Positions 32,110 through 45,010 of a DNA stretch of 64,000 nucleotides are shown piece by piece. The position numbers and the translations under genes are program-made. Every line of letters starts with the position of its first letter. Positions within the stretch are counted from its first letter, which is position 1. The notes beneath the pieces were generated by a model. The model made no database searches, was not told the origin of the DNA, and was given only the letters and a program-made list of their open reading frames with translations. The DNA comes from Carnegiea gigantea. Its lineage: Eukaryota > Streptophyta > Magnoliopsida > Caryophyllales > Cactaceae. Location of the stretch: assembly GCA_029747015.1 (NCBI GenBank), contig JAKOGI010000818.1:147001-211000 (forward strand). Direction: 5' to 3'.

Positions 32110-32474
32110 AGGAGAAGAAACACCAGATGGGCGGCGATGGTGACATGGTGACGATGGCGGCGTTGCTGGCCGTCCGTTCGTCGCCAGGAAGAGAAAGAGA
32201 GAGAGAAGGGTTGAGTGAGGACAAACAGTTCCAAGGGTTAGAACCCTCAGCCACCACCACAAATTCGAGTTAGTGAGTGAAGCTTTGGTTAATTTAGGGC
32301 CCGATTTGCGTGGATCTGGGGCGTGGTTGTAGCAAGGGTCTGTCGAAGATCGGGGTTTCCAAGCACCTAAGGTCGAGCCCAAAGCCCTTTAAACGAGTCT
32401 CCAGCTTGGAATCGAGGTGGGTATTTCTCGCCCCCTAAAGTATTAGTAATTTTGAAACGTTTTAACCCTTAAGA

Positions 32475-33010
32475 TGAGATGCATGTTAGTTTAAGGTTGA
32501 TTAGGTTGACTGAAATTGTGAAGTGATTATGCATGTTAAATTAGTCAATTAATGTTTGAATTGATGCTTGGTAAGTTAGCTATATCATGTTCAAAAATAG
32601 CTTCTGAAACGACCTAAGCATGTCTAAATCGATGCATGTTAGTTTAGAATTAGTTAGATGAATTGGACTGATTTTTATACCTAGGATTGCCCTAAATCGA
32701 TGTATGTTAAGTTTTAATTAATTCATGCCTGAAAGTAACTTCAAAATAATCTAATAATGCTTCGAATCGATATATGTCAGTTTAGTTAATCCATGCTTAT
32801 AAGTGACTTCGAAATAACCTAAGGATAGTCTGAATCGATGCTTGTTATTTTAGTTAATTCCTACTTGAAGGTGTCCATGAAAAGATCTAAGAACATTTAA
32901 ATCGAAGCATGATAATTTCATTAATCCTTGCTTGAAAATGTCTTTGAGGCAATCTAGGAATGCCTTAAAAGCGATGCATGCTAAATAGGTAATTCATAAC
33001 GATTCCAAAA
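32475..33010. repeat. Degenerate ~69-bp tandem repeat in the solitary LTR
   Basis: The phrase ATCGATGCATGTTA-GTTTAG recurs with changes at about 32561, 32628, 32697, 32766, 32834, 32901 and 32971, a spacing of 67-70 bp. Each unit also carries a GAAAGTGACTT / CTAAG-like segment. The units are strongly diverged. Confidence 0.7.
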
Positions 33011-34458
33011 CAATCTAATGACCTTGGTTAATTAAAACGGAATCGAATTCGTTGTTTAGATTAGTTTATGTATGAAAATGACATAGGTTTGGCATGCTCA
33101 TTCTTTAATTACGAATTATGAAGGCATAGGTGGTTCCATGCTTTATTAGTTTATTATTGCTCGCCAAAGGCCTTATTTAAGTTAATGTTACATGTAATTA
33201 TTTAATTATAAATATCATAATGTGCCGCTGATTGGACGATGCTTGGTCAGTAAGTTTAAATGCTGCTGTTACACATTTTATGTGATTTTTATGAATGTTA
33301 TGCTATGGCCAAGGAAATGAAATCGAGTTGGTAGTCGGATAGCTTGAGGTTGAACTAATGAGAGATTTAAGGTTTGTGTGGTTGGTGTTATGTGAGGAGG
33401 GAGCCCGGGTTGTGAATTACCGCAATCGTGTCGATTGCGAGGTCATGTATAGCTTATTAAGTAGATTTTGCCAAGTTACGTTATGAAGTGTTATGAATGT
33501 GCCATTTGTGAATCCTTCCCCCTCGATGTGCTACAGGACACTATGTGGCTAATTCTTGAATTTTTAGACGTCTTTAAAAAGGGGGTTATTAAAAGCTTGT
33601 TTTATAATTGCGAATGCTTTAAAAGTTGTCAGTTGCCCACTAATTTGTCAAGTTGTTTGTGACCTAAAAAAGGATCCTAAGTCGTCGAACTAATCAGTAA
33701 ATCACCCAACTGACTAGTCGACGGGTCTAGGAAGCTGAGAATTAAGCTAGACATTTGCTCGAAAATGTTTTAAGGCCTTACTTTATTCACACTTCCCTCC
33801 TTGTGATTTAGAAAGGATTGAAATGAACTGAGAGGGCAACTGAAGATGTCAATTACTAGATTTGATTTGAAATAAATGTTAACTAAGAGCTTTAAGACTT
33901 CGAATATGCTTCAACTTACGAGTTAGCAAGCTAGTAGTAAGTTCGAAAACATTTTGAGACTTTAGTTTGTTTATGTTTCCTCCTTGAGTTTAAAAAGGAT
34001 TTTAAATGAATTAAAAATGGACAACTGAAAATGTCTTTTGCGAAACCTCATTGTATTATAACGAGCTAGGTACTTTAAATTTTGAATAGTAGTAAGCTTA
34101 AGAATGATTTAAGGTTTTAATTTGCTTAAGCACCCTTCTTTGAGTATAAAAAGGATTTCAAACGAACACGAATTGGGCAATTGAATGAGTTTATTACGAA
34201 ACTTAGTTTGAGTTACAAGCTAGTTTGAATGAGTTTATTACTTTAAGTTCCAAATGAGTTTTGATTTACGAGTTAGCGAATTATTACGTTTATAATAGAT
34301 TTTTAAGTTGAAAATGAAAGAACCATAAACCATTAGTAAGGTTATGGGTTATTTTGTTAGACAAGCAAGACTTTAATAAAGTAAGCAACTAGAAAGAGAA
34401 ATGAAATATGATTTTAAAGGCTAAGAAAGTGCTACGCAAATGGCCAGACCTTGAGGGT

Positions 34459-34713
34459 GGGAACTGGATGCAAAGATGGCGTGAGCTGTTTCCCCCTACG
34501 GTAATATTGAGAACTGGACGTAAAAAGGGCATGAGCTGTTCCCGAAAACTGGACGCAAAGATGGTATGAGCTGTTTTCCCCAAATGTAATGTTGGGAACT
34601 GGACGCAAAGATGGTGTGAGCTGTTTCCCCAAAGGTATTGGGAACTGGGCGTAGTAAGACGTGAGCTGTTTCCACTGGGAACTGGACGCAGTAAGGTGTG
34701 AGCTGTTCCCCCA
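34459..34713. repeat. Minisatellite in the solitary LTR, six units
   Basis: Six direct units of about 34-51 bp each contain GGGAACTGGACGCAAAGATG or a close variant and then GTGAGCTGTTTCCCC. Unit length varies by loss or gain of a T/A-rich tail. The unequal units and the lack of unique spacers rule out a CRISPR array. Confidence 0.9.
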
Positions 34714-36024
34714 GAGCTAAGAACAGAAGGTATTTTCCTAATAAGTAAGAAAAGTAGTTGGCATTTCACCGCTTTTAAGTACTTCAGAAAGAAAGAAAAT
34801 TTTAAGGGCCATTAAGAGGCCAGTTCGAATGACATTCGAATAGCTCATAAGGGTCATTAGTTGACCAATATGAAGGAGATTTCTTTTTAAAAGAATATAA
34901 GCTTCAAGAGGCTAAGCAAAGTGTTTTCAAGAAAACAAAGAAAGTTTTTAATTGTGTACATCCTATGCGTACCCTGTGAATGAGATTTCAAGTAAGGTTA
35001 AATAAAGTGTTTTCACAAAAAAGAGAGATTCCTGTGCATATCCCATGCATATCTTATGAATGAGCAAGCATAGTTTGAATTAGATTTCAAATAAAGTGTG
35101 GCTATATCCCTGTATCGCATCGAGTACATAAATTCTCAATGTGCATATCCTATGAAAGTAAATGTCGTGTAGAATCCTCGCTACTTGTTTATGTGTTTAA
35201 ATACTTATTAGTAAGGAGATTTGGTCATTTAGGGACCTAGGAATGAGTTTAAGTGGCTAGAATGAAGTTTATGGGTAATAATCCGTTCTTGGGGACTACG
35301 ATTGCCTAATACGATAGTAATATATAAGCATGTGATATGTGACTATTAATGGTATTATTGCCTACAACGGTTTTAGTTTTTAAGGAGTCAGAGAATACTC
35401 ACTGAGTGTGTGGTTGCTTATCCCATTACTCTTTCTCCTTTTTCCCATGTTTTCATTGTGACAGGTAGAAGTCAATTTACAAGTGCCAAGTCGGAGTCTC
35501 CCCTTGCCTGATATGGAGTCAAGTGTGCCCATAGTGAAGTGGTCTTACTACTTAATGATGTTATAGAATGTATTCCTAGAATTGTAAATGTGTGTAAACC
35601 AAGTGCCTTAGTTCATGTAATGCACATTGTTTAAAGGTCTCTCTATATATGGTCATGTGAGCTAACCATCTGATTAGCCTATTGACTTTTTAGCTGATGT
35701 TGTCTATATTTTGGGATATAAATCCCAGTACTCTAGTTGTGTGAACCATTGGGTTGTATCTTCCATTTCTTCTTTATTAATGAACTATATGGTTTGATGT
35801 ACCCGAGCGAGCGGCTCGTTGAGTTATGGACTCTGGTGTGTAGCCGTTGAGCTTATTTTAGAATTCTTTATGCTTTCGTTGATTGTAGGGGTTTATTGTA
35901 AGGCTTTTAAACTAGAAAATGGTCAATTTTTGGGGAAAATTCTGTACGTTTCACCCTAGAAGTTAAGTAGGAAGTAAGAAAATGTAATATCCCTAGCCAT
36001 AGGGGTTGGAGGTGTTACATCAAG

Positions 36025-36439
36025 GTCATCATTCATGACTTAATAAGTACATAATTAACCATACACTAAATTATTTTACCAAAATCAGTGCATGATAGAA
36101 TAGTGACTAAGTCATCATTACAACAAGCCACAAAGCACAAAGTCTTAGGTTGTAAACAATAAAGACATCCAAAGCATAGTTCAATATCAAAAACCTAACA
36201 TTAATAAACTACTATCAAACACCTAACATTACTTTTACCCTTTGAACATGATCAAGGTCATCATTCATGACTTCATAAGTACATAATTGACCATACACTA
36301 AATTGTTTTACCAAAATCACTACATGAAAGAATAGTGACTAAGTCATCATTACAACGAGCCACAAAGCACAAAGTCTTAGGTTGTAAACAATAAAGACAT
36401 CCAAAGCATAGTTCAATATCAAACACCTAACATTAATAA
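36025..36439. repeat. Local tandem duplication (~205 bp) flanking the solitary LTR
   Basis: Sequence at about 31395-31421 plus 36025-36229 is repeated at about 36231-36439 with few differences (shared block ACTAAGTCATCATTACAAC). Only the first copy carries the LTR; the second keeps the intact TTTGAACATGATCAAGGTCA junction. No gene is seen in either. Confidence 0.88.
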
Positions 36440-36601
36440 ACTAATTAATGTTAGAATTGCCAAATTTTGTTTGCTCTCCCGATTCTAAGTCCACCTTTTC
36501 TTCTTCCTCTTTATCTTCTTCCGCTTCTTCTTCTTCATCAACATTCAAAGTGACTTTCAAAAACTGAGTACATACACTGTTAAGCTCTTGGTCACCCTCA
36601 T

Positions 36602-37845
36602 CTACATCACCAGATATTTACAAGTGAAATTAATATATTTATTATAGGATACATCATGTATATAACATACATATATGTGTGTGTGTGTGTGTGTGTGTGT
36701 AAAATTTACGCCACCGATCTTATATCTAAATAACCAACTATGAGTGGTAACCAATGCTTCTGCATTCTTAGGTTTACGAGACCCTCTCCACTTAGTTAAA
36801 ATTCTACCTCCCATACTAAAGCGTAATTATAAGCTATAGTAGTAATAGGGATACTCAAGATGTCTTATGCCATGTCACATAAGGACAAAAATTGATTTTT
36901 GTTCATTTTCCACCAACTTAAAATGTCTTAGTCGACGGTATGATCTAATCTGTACTCATTTTCTGAGGGTTTTATTTCACATGCTTCCCAAAGAGCTTGT
37001 ACAACTTATCTTTCACAATCTTAGATTTCAATTCAGAAGTTTCAACATCAAATGTTTGAAAACAATACATGATAAATACATAGAGGATCCAAAATGGTAG
37101 CAACGGATAGAATCATACTATAATTATTCCAATAGTCCTTAAATTTTCCCTTTATCTTTGTTATGATACTCTTAAGAACAACATCCTCACAAGAAGTCCA
37201 TGATGCTAAGAGGCCTTCAATCTTCCACGCATGTTTGAGGTATAAGTTTGCAGCAGGGTACTTTTTACCAGATATGATAGTGGTATATCTCATCAAATGG
37301 TTGAAGAAGATCACAAACTTTCTCAATTCTGGACCATTGTTCATGTGTGGGAAGATCAAGAAAGTTAGAAATAGACCTCTCCATCCACCTCATACTTGCA
37401 AAAGCATCTCCATAAAGCAATGCTTTCTCTAACATCATATAGGTGGAGTTCCACCTACTGGACAATCCAACCATAAATCCCTAGCACAATTAATTTCATG
37501 ACTCAAAGTAATTTCCTCAAATTTCAATTTTCTACCTTTAAAACAAATCACATATTTCACTAGATCCTTCACCTTACTTATCCCCACAATAATCAATTTC
37601 GTGCCTTCTTTAACAATCAAATTCAACTCATATGCTCTATATCTAACACGAAAAAACTCACCACCATAAGTCAATGGAGCATGCATATTAAGAGTATCAT
37701 GTAACATGTCTCTCATATTATTATTTGTTCTTACATTATCCAACATGGTTATAAAGACTTTCTTATGAGTTTTCCATTCCTTCAAAAGATCATGGATTTT
37801 GCCATGCAAGGCATTTGCATTATAAGGAGGGGGCATGTGAATCAA
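36602..37845 (-). pseudogene. hAT-family transposase relic
   Basis: Minus strand, several frames. 37435-37845 shows FITMLDNVRTNNNMRDML, FFRVRYRAYELNLIVKEG and RDLWLDCPVGGTPPI. 37265-37474 continues with SSRWNSTYMMLEKALLYGD and PTHEQWSRIEKVCDLLQPFD. 37048-37359 shows SGKKYPAANLYLKHAWKIEG and ATILDPLCIYHVLF. 36602-36814 shows MGGRILTKWRGSRKPKNAEA and LVTTHSWL, the C-terminal dimerisation block. This order matches plant hAT (RICESLEEPER-like) transposases. The N-terminal BED zinc finger is missing: N2 sequence begins at 37975. Frameshifts and stops are frequent. I could not find terminal inverted repeats. Confidence 0.85.
36676..36700. repeat. (TG)n microsatellite
   Basis: About 25 bp of TG dinucleotides lie within the degraded 3' end of the hAT relic. 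Confidence 0.95.
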
Positions 37846-37974
37846 TGTAGAATCTTATAATGCAAATTCAATTGAGCATCAATGAAATGAAAAGCTAAGG
37901 AGAGAAAACCATGACCACACAAGAAATCCACAAGTCAAAATTCACACAAATCCTACTTGTAAGTAGCCTCAACG

Positions 37975-39306
37975 TGTTGAGTAAAATTACCTTAAGTGCA
38001 CGACGTAGCTGTAGCTAGCAATCGGCAAGTATGACTCGTATCCATAAGGAGTCGTGTTTTCAAGCATTAAAGCTAACTTAAGTGCGTTAATCTAGACAAA
38101 TCAAAAAGGTGATAGGAAGAGGAACTAAACTACTAAGGCAAACAAAAAGGACTTTGATTATAATTAAACCTAAGATTAACCAACTAATTAAGTCAAACCC
38201 TCACCTTTCCAAGTTATGCTAACATTCAAAGATGATCGATTACACCATCCAAGCTCACCCAAGCCTTCTTTCAAGGGTCAAAGGCTAGTTTAATTGTTCT
38301 AACCACCTGTTTTTATAGGGCTAGCTTAATTAAACTACAAGAGTAGCAACCCTAAACCTACTTAGGATGCGGACTATTTTTATGTCCAAATGCTAGCTAT
38401 CCTTTCAACTGACACTAGACAATCAACATCACCTTTCAGCACAAGTCAATTGTCTAAAAAGACAGATGAAAACTTTTTCAAGCATTTCATCCAACACTTG
38501 GTAGGCGTGAGAGAAAAATCTAAATATAAGCATAAACAAGGTAGGTTAACACTTAAATAAGATCAATTTCCCATCTCAATAGCTAACCACAACCAGAACA
38601 CAAATTTAATTACAAATAATAAGCTAAAAACACAAGCATAATGATGAACTATCAAAATAGTAAACAAATTGAAAATCATGAAATTAAAGAGAGAAAGAGA
38701 AGAGGAACTTAGTCTTGAATTACAAAATCCACAATCTTGTACATGGTATCCACTAATTTAGCCTAAGTTATTCTCCCCCTAATGGGGCTTTGGTGGCTAA
38801 TAGAAACCCTAAAAATGGCTAAAGGAGAGGTCCCCAAGATAGTCTACAAGTTTCTCAACTAAAGCTCGAAATTTTCTTAAATGCGAAAGCTGGGAAGATG
38901 CACAGTAATGCGTAGATGCACGGGTGCTCGTGCATTCCAGCACAGCTGCCCTATGCAGCTTCAGGGAATCAGGTCTTCACTGCAGGATTTTTGCATGGTT
39001 GCGCCATAGTGCATGGCCAACTGTGCATTCTCCTGGGTCCTTCAGCCTTTCATTTCTAGCCCTCGGAACTTCATTGAGCCCCTTTTCCTCCTCGAAAGTG
39101 GTCCCCCTGACATTTCTTTCTATCAGGACTAGTGAATTTCGTATCTTCTCTGCAGAAAATTTTGAAATTAAGGAATACCACTTATAAAGATAATATGGAA
39201 CGAAGAAGACAAATTTGACTCTTTCTCATCAAGAATCCATATAAAACTAGTGGGAAAAAAGGAATCAAATAAGGGCAACAAATGAGGTCAAAATAGAGGT
39301 TTATCA
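37975..39306 (-). repeat. Array LTR 1 (N2 3' LTR)
   Basis: A 1332-bp LTR beginning TGTTGAGTAAAATTACC and ending GGTTTATCA. The GC-rich block at 38895-39010 lies 300-410 nt from its 5' end. It is the most diverged of the three LTRs. Confidence 0.88.
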
Positions 39307-40509
39307 ACTCCCCCACACATAGTTTTTACTCATCCTCTAGCAAAATAAAGAAAAATAACCTAAGGACCTAGCTCACTTTTGTAAGAATCACAGTTGCATT
39401 TAGCATATGCAAAAACCCTTTAAACACCTTGGTTCCCCCAAGTGAACGAGTGATGTCTCGTAAGGGTTTATAGAAGATACACCCATAAAATCTTGAAGAA
39501 GAAAAAGAAAAAGCGAAAAAGAAAGAAAATAGAAAATTTTTTCGGGTTTACAAATAAAACACAAATATATGCAAGGGAGAAGACTATACACATTCTAACC
39601 AACCAAATCATCCTCGCAAGAAAGATATTAGCTAGCATATACATAGAATGTACACACCAAGATTCTCAGTCCCCATGAATGACATCAAAGCACTGACTTT
39701 TCACCCTAGTGTTTGGTATGCAAATGCATCATCATCTTAGGAGTTAGGCTTACAAGCTACATTATCAACATACTAACTTAGAAAGCAAGCTTATTAAATT
39801 ACCAACTTTTTACCCCACAGTACATCAAAACTTTTTACCCCACTTAACTAACTCAAACTACATTATTGACTTACCAACTCGGAAAGCAAGCTTTCTCAAT
39901 GGTAGTATTGCCTCAAAGCTTGGTACCCAGTATTGTATGCCTTTGAGGGATACTTGTTATTTCCAACTTCGATACTATTTTTATCTCTTTTCTTTTTATT
40001 TTTTTGTTTTTATTTCTCTGAAAGTGAAAACAAAAGTGACTGTGTACATAAACAAGTGGGAGAGTCAATCATGGTAGATTAAGACCCTAAGACAATGATG
40101 AAGGATAAATAAAGACTGGATTGCGCAGCTATAATGAACAGTCAGTGTTAGAATTAGGGCCTCTAATGACACTCTTAGGACAAAAATCTATCACACACAA
40201 CACACTTGTATACAAGCTAACAGTTAAGGTAGAAGGAGTAAAAGCTGATCAAAATAGTACAAAACTCCCCAAAGCAACTCCAAATATTAAAATCTTTATT
40301 TTTTTTGAAAACGTTTTCTCTCTTGTTTTTTCATTTCCAAAAGCTTGAAGCATGGATGCTCCTCCCCCACACCTAGATATGACAATGTCCTCATTGGAAG
40401 TTAATGAGTACTGCACCAACAAAACACACGTGTACATGAAACAAACACATAATGACAAATGTACAAAAATAAGGGACAAACTAGAGAAAGGAAAATGATT
40501 TGTACAAAA
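39307..40509 (-). other. N2 3' non-coding region, polypurine tract and hairpins
   Basis: Purine tract GTGTGGGGGAGT (minus strand) abuts the LTR, with a weaker AGGA-loop hairpin at 39324-39345. The internal copy of the module is at 40358-40396: a purine tract plus the CAATG-TCCT-CATTG hairpin at 40383-40396. Blocks shared with N1, G1 and N3 are present. The stretch ends at the CAAAA target site of G1 (40505-40509). No gene is seen. Confidence 0.7.
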
Positions 40510-42488
40510 TGTTAGATAATTTTAAGTGATAAACAAAAGTGCCGCAAGCGTACGGCTACCGCTGTAATACTTGAAGATCGTGTCCTCGGGGACGATGGAA
40601 GAGATTAAGGTCACTAAGCATGAAATTAAACTAATCTAACTGAGATTAAAACTTATAGACAAATCAAATTCTAAATATTCCCTAGATATTTACACACTCT
40701 AATGTTCTTTAACTTTCATAAAACATCAAACCCTAACTCAACCACATATAAGGAATAAACCTAATGCTCAAGTCTAACATAATCAAAGGATCAACTCAAT
40801 CCATAATCCAACATAATGAAAATCTAAACTAGACCTTTTAAGCTAGAAATAAGAATGACTACATTACCAATACAACTAGAAACAAAAGCGAATGTAACCA
40901 AAAACATAATCGAGCTTATAAATCCAAGAAAGCAATTAAGCCAAGGTTGAAATGAGCATTATAAGTGCACCAAATCAAGCCACAGAATAACCAAATTTCA
41001 CTAAAACTCCAACAAAGATCAAAACAGGGGAGGGTAAGCCGAGAGCAAATCACAACCATCAACCATCACCAATCCTAATTAAAACATTATCACCTCTTCA
41101 TCACCATCATTACTAGATTCAAAATCAGAGAGCATCATCAATCAGCAAGCAACATCACTTCAACCAACGTACCCCAGCAAAACCTAACATAATCTAAAAC
41201 AACAAAATTGAGCAAGCTTGAATCGAAACTCAACAATAAACTAGAACAACGACCCTAGCTATGGATGAATTGGAACCAAACCAAAGAAACCAATAGGAAA
41301 ATCTCGGTTATTACAGATCATAAACATGCACAACCCAGCTAGAGAAAATTCTAATATTCTAAATTGAAATGAGCATTTCCTAAACCAGGTCATAATCAAA
41401 ATTAACCGAACCCATCACAGAACATGAGAACTGAGCAGCAGGGGAGGGGGATTTCGAACCTAGCCTCAATCCAGCTTTAATTACCACCAAAGAAAATAGC
41501 AGAATCACCAAGAACATGCCAAAACAGGGCGAAACAGGGGAGGAGGAGAGTGCGAACAGCCAAAACAGTCCCAGCCATGGAAGAATTCAGACCCAGAAAT
41601 CGTAAACTTCAACTAATCGAAAACCAAACTAAAAACAACCCTCAATTTCATGAACTACAACCAAGAAACGTGTAAATGAGGCGTAATTACATGGCTTTGA
41701 AACCCAAAATCTGCCTACCTAATCCTTAGAATCGGAAAAAAATCTGAATTTCAAGAAAATAATTGCCAAAATTAAACTAACTAAAACCTACCGATTGTCT
41801 AACCTTTCTTCTGGAACTCGCCTTTGCGATTTATACCAGTGCTCCTCTAGTCTTTATCGTCCGTCTTCAATACGCGTGGGCAAAGGATAGGGTGTTATAC
41901 TGGCATTTGAACCATGGATTACGGGATGGATGAGGAGAGAAATGGTGGTGTGCTGGCTTGCTTGAAAAGGGATAGATAGGATCAAAGAGAGAGAGAGAGA
42001 GAGAGAGGAGATGAGAATGGAGATGGAAACGATGATGCAGCAGGGCTGGGTTTCGGGGTTTCTGGGTGGGGTTTCCTTCAGGCCGAATTCAAGATAGAGG
42101 AGAGAGAAGAAGTTAAGAGGGGGAGGGGGTAATGAAGGTCACGCGACTGGCACGTGGTGGAGTCTGGGTTAAGGGGCATGTGCACAGCACGCTGGGGAGG
42201 GAAATGGGCCGGGTAGATTAGGTTGTCTTTTCTTTTTTTTTCCCCATTATTTCTCTTATTTTCAATGGGCTGAAACTAGATATAGGCCTAGCGATTCGGA
42301 TCGAGTTTGAGTTAAGTCGACCAAGTTCTTCATTTCCAGTATTTTTCTTGCATTTTTTGTATTTTTACCGTAATTATTCAAAACCTACAAAATAAAATAA
42401 AATCAAATAAAACCTTAAAAATATGATTATGATGAGCATAAAACAGGTGTAAAAGTACCGTGAAAATAACACATTTTTGGCACGAACA
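40510..42488 (-). repeat. G1 3' LTR
   Basis: A 1979-bp LTR beginning TGTTAGATAATTTTAAGTG and ending GGCACGAACA. It contains a (GA)n run at 41986-42007 and a GC-rich block at 42140-42200 with GGCACGTGG. A polypurine tract (minus strand GGTGTGGGGGTATT) follows directly. Confidence 0.9.
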
Positions 42489-43830
42489 AATACCCCCACA
42501 CCAAGATTTTATTGGTCCTCAAGTAAAATAACTAAATTAACTAAAAGAAAATGAAAAATAAGAAAGAGAAATCCTAACTCACTATCATAGGAATCACAGT
42601 TGCATTTAGCACATGTAACAAGCCCTTTAAACCCCTCGGTCTCCCAAGTGAACGAGTGAGGTCTCGTGAGGGTTTTCAGATGAACTACCCACAAAATTTA
42701 TTTCAAAAATTAAAAGAAAATCTCTTTGGTTTTTTCACAAAACTAATATGTACAAAATGAGGGAAAGATATGCACACGTTCTAATCAACTAAATCACCCA
42801 TGTAACCACGTTATTGACCTGCGTATGCACAGAATGTACTTCAAAGCTCTCTACCTCCTAAATAACATCAGAGCACTAATTTTTCACCCCATTTAACATC
42901 AAGATTCTAAATCCATCCCGGTGCTCGTGTACAAGTTTATCATCATCCCGGGGCTTAGATTTACTAGAATTAAACTCAATCCCACTTAACTGGCACAACT
43001 ACATTATTATCATACTAACTTTGAAAGTAAGCTTTTTCAGTAGCAATATTACCTCAAAGGGTAATACCTAGTAGCACGTGCCTCAAAGGGTAATGCCCAG
43101 TAGCGCATGCCTCAAAGAGATACTTGTCATTCCAAATTTTATTTCATTTTTTTTCTTTTCTTGCTTTTTTTCTTCCTTATTCATAATACACTTTTTTTCA
43201 ATTTTTTTTTAGAGTAACCGTGTCACAAACTAGTGGGAGAATCATTCATGGTAGCCTAAGTCCTAAAAATAATGATGAAGGAATAAATAAGGACTAGATT
43301 ACACAATCTATACTGAACATTGGAGTTAGAACTAGGACTTAGAATGTTTCATTGAGATTGGAGACTTCCCATGCACATCTTACTTATATATAAGCTAATA
43401 ACCAAAGCACAGAGGATTCAAGTTAATCAGATATAGTACAAACATTCCCAAAAACAAGACCAAAATCAAAATTTTTTTGGATTTTTCAGAAATTTTCAGA
43501 GAAAAATATATACACATGGGTGCCCCACCCCCACACCAAAACTTCACAATGTCCTCATTAGGAGTAGAACAGATACTTAAAGACCAAAAGAAAAACCTAA
43601 AAAGCAAACATATGTTCAAAAACTAGACTCAAAAACAAAACAACAATCATAGGGAAAGAAAAACAGTCAACTATACCAAAGGAAATTAGAATAAAACAAA
43701 GAAAGAAGAAAAGAGAAAAAGAAGGAGAGAGAAGAGAAGAAGTTTCTAGCAAATCAGGTTGGGTGCTAAGTACACCCAAGCTGCTTCAGATCTCAATCAC
43801 TGATCATGGCTAAGTTCATGGAGTGTCAGA
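42489..43830 (-). other. G1 3' non-coding region with conserved modules
   Basis: It contains the polypurine tract at 42489-42502 with hairpin at 42507-42528 (two mismatches), blocks shared with N1 to N4 (for example GGAATCACAGTTGCATTTAG at 42591-42610 and CCTCAAAGGGTAATGCC near 43081), and the internal purine tract 43522-43537 with a CAATG/CATTA hairpin (43547-43560). No protein motif is seen. Confidence 0.65.
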
Positions 43831-45010
43831 CACTCTACATCTTCCTGACTCGGTAACTCCAAAAATGGTTTCAAATGCTGGCCATTCACTTTGAAGGTGG
43901 CACTAGTCTGAGGATCCTGAATTTTAACTGCACCACAGGGAAAAACATGTGAGACAATATAAGAGCCCGTCTATCAGAACCTCAATTTCCCTAAAAACAG
44001 ATGGAGCCTAGAGTTATACAAGAGTACTTTCATTCTCGTGGTAAATTCCTTTCTAAAAATATGTTGATCATGAAGCAACTTTGCTCTCTCTTTATACGAT
44101 CGAGCACTCTCATAAGCCTCAACTCTAATCTCATCAAGCTCACTCAGTTACAGTCATCTCTCCTCACCTGCCTCAGTCAAGTCATAGTTAAGCTTCCTAA
44201 TAGCCTACCAAGCTTTATGTTCTATCTCCATAGGCAAATGACAAGGCTTACCATAAACTGCCCTATAAGGTGACATACCTAAGGGGGTTTTGAAAGCCAT
44301 CCTATATGCCCAAAGAGCATCCACCAGCTTATCAGCCCAGTCTTTCCTATGCCGACTCACTGTGTTTTCTAAAATCTGCTTAATCTGCCGATTGGATACT
44401 TCAACCTAGCCACTAGTTTGGGGATGATAGGGAGTAGTAAGCCTATGGACTATGGAATACCTCTTTAGTAAGGCATCAAAAGATCTATTATTAAAATGGG
44501 TGCCCGGATCACTAGTGATAGCTTGGGGCATACCAAATCGAGCAAAGATTTTCTCCCTAAGAAATTTCACAACCACTTTAGCTTCATTGGTCCTGGAAGG
44601 GATGGCCTTAACCCATTTAGAAACATAGTCCATAGCTAACAAAATGTTCTCAAAAGATGATGGAAATCGTCCCATAAAATCAATACCCCGTACATCAAAA
44701 ACCTCCACCACAATGATAGGGTTCAGTGCCATCATATCTTTCTTGCTTATCCTACCCAACTGCTGGCATTTAGAGCAACTTTTGGAATATTCAAATGCAT
44801 CTTTAAACAAAGTTGGCCAGTAAAAACCACATTGAAGAATCTTGGCTGCTTTCTTCGTACCACTGAAATGCCCCCCACATGCCTGGTCATGACAAAAAGA
44901 AAGGACACTCCACACCTCATGGTTGGGAATGAACCTCCTAAACACTTAGTCAGAACAGTACTTAAACAGATAGGGGTCATCCCAAACAAAGAACTTCACA
45001 AGATGAAAGA
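43831..45010 (-). pseudogene. pol: G1 integrase, degraded
   Basis: Minus strand. 44406-44945 shows the zinc-binding part (CHDQACGGHFSGTKKAAKIL and CSKCQQLGRISKKDM) and the catalytic core: GIDFMGRFPSS (first Asp), ITSDPGTHFNNRSF (second Asp) and PYHPQTSG, just before a TAG that removes the Gln-Val continuation. Downstream, 43831-44405 retains, across breaks, blocks such as [20 protein letters not shown] and a final segment like GKLR followed by stops. It is chromodomain-less. Confidence 0.88.

Larger units (their letters stand above)
31422..36019. mobile_element. Solitary 4.6-kb LTR, Tekay/Del-like gypsy
   Basis: This 4598-bp block begins TGTAAGACCTGCA and ends GGAGGTGTTACA. The termini form the short inverted repeat usual for LTRs, and TCAAG flanks both sides. 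Ends like TGTAA-ACC and GGTGTTACA, and an internal block near 35398-35470 with ATACTCACTGAGTGTGTGG and a CATTGTGACAGG stretch, resemble the long LTRs of Tekay/Del chromoviruses. No primer site, polypurine tract or pol domain is inside or beside it. Recombination between two LTRs of a full element explains this best. The orientation reads as plus strand from the family resemblance, with modest certainty. Open frames near 31807-32382 come from (GA)n and proline-rich low-complexity sequence and are not genes. Confidence 0.85.

Noticed and set aside
31807..32382. Overlapping long open frames on both strands (up to 191 residues)
   Set aside because: They cover a purine-rich (GA)n stretch inside the solitary LTR. 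The products are Ser/Leu or Arg/Glu low-complexity with no motif, and frames on both strands overlap fully.
34459..34713. Possible CRISPR array
   Set aside because: The units are imperfect, the spacers are related to each other rather than unique, and the context is a plant LTR.
34389..34769. A 126-residue minus-strand frame with internal amino-acid repeats
   Set aside because: The repeats are just the translated minisatellite, with unit lengths that change the frame. No start context or homology is visible.
36867..37432. Plus-strand frames over the hAT relic
   Set aside because: Antisense shadows; only the minus strand shows the ordered transposase motifs.
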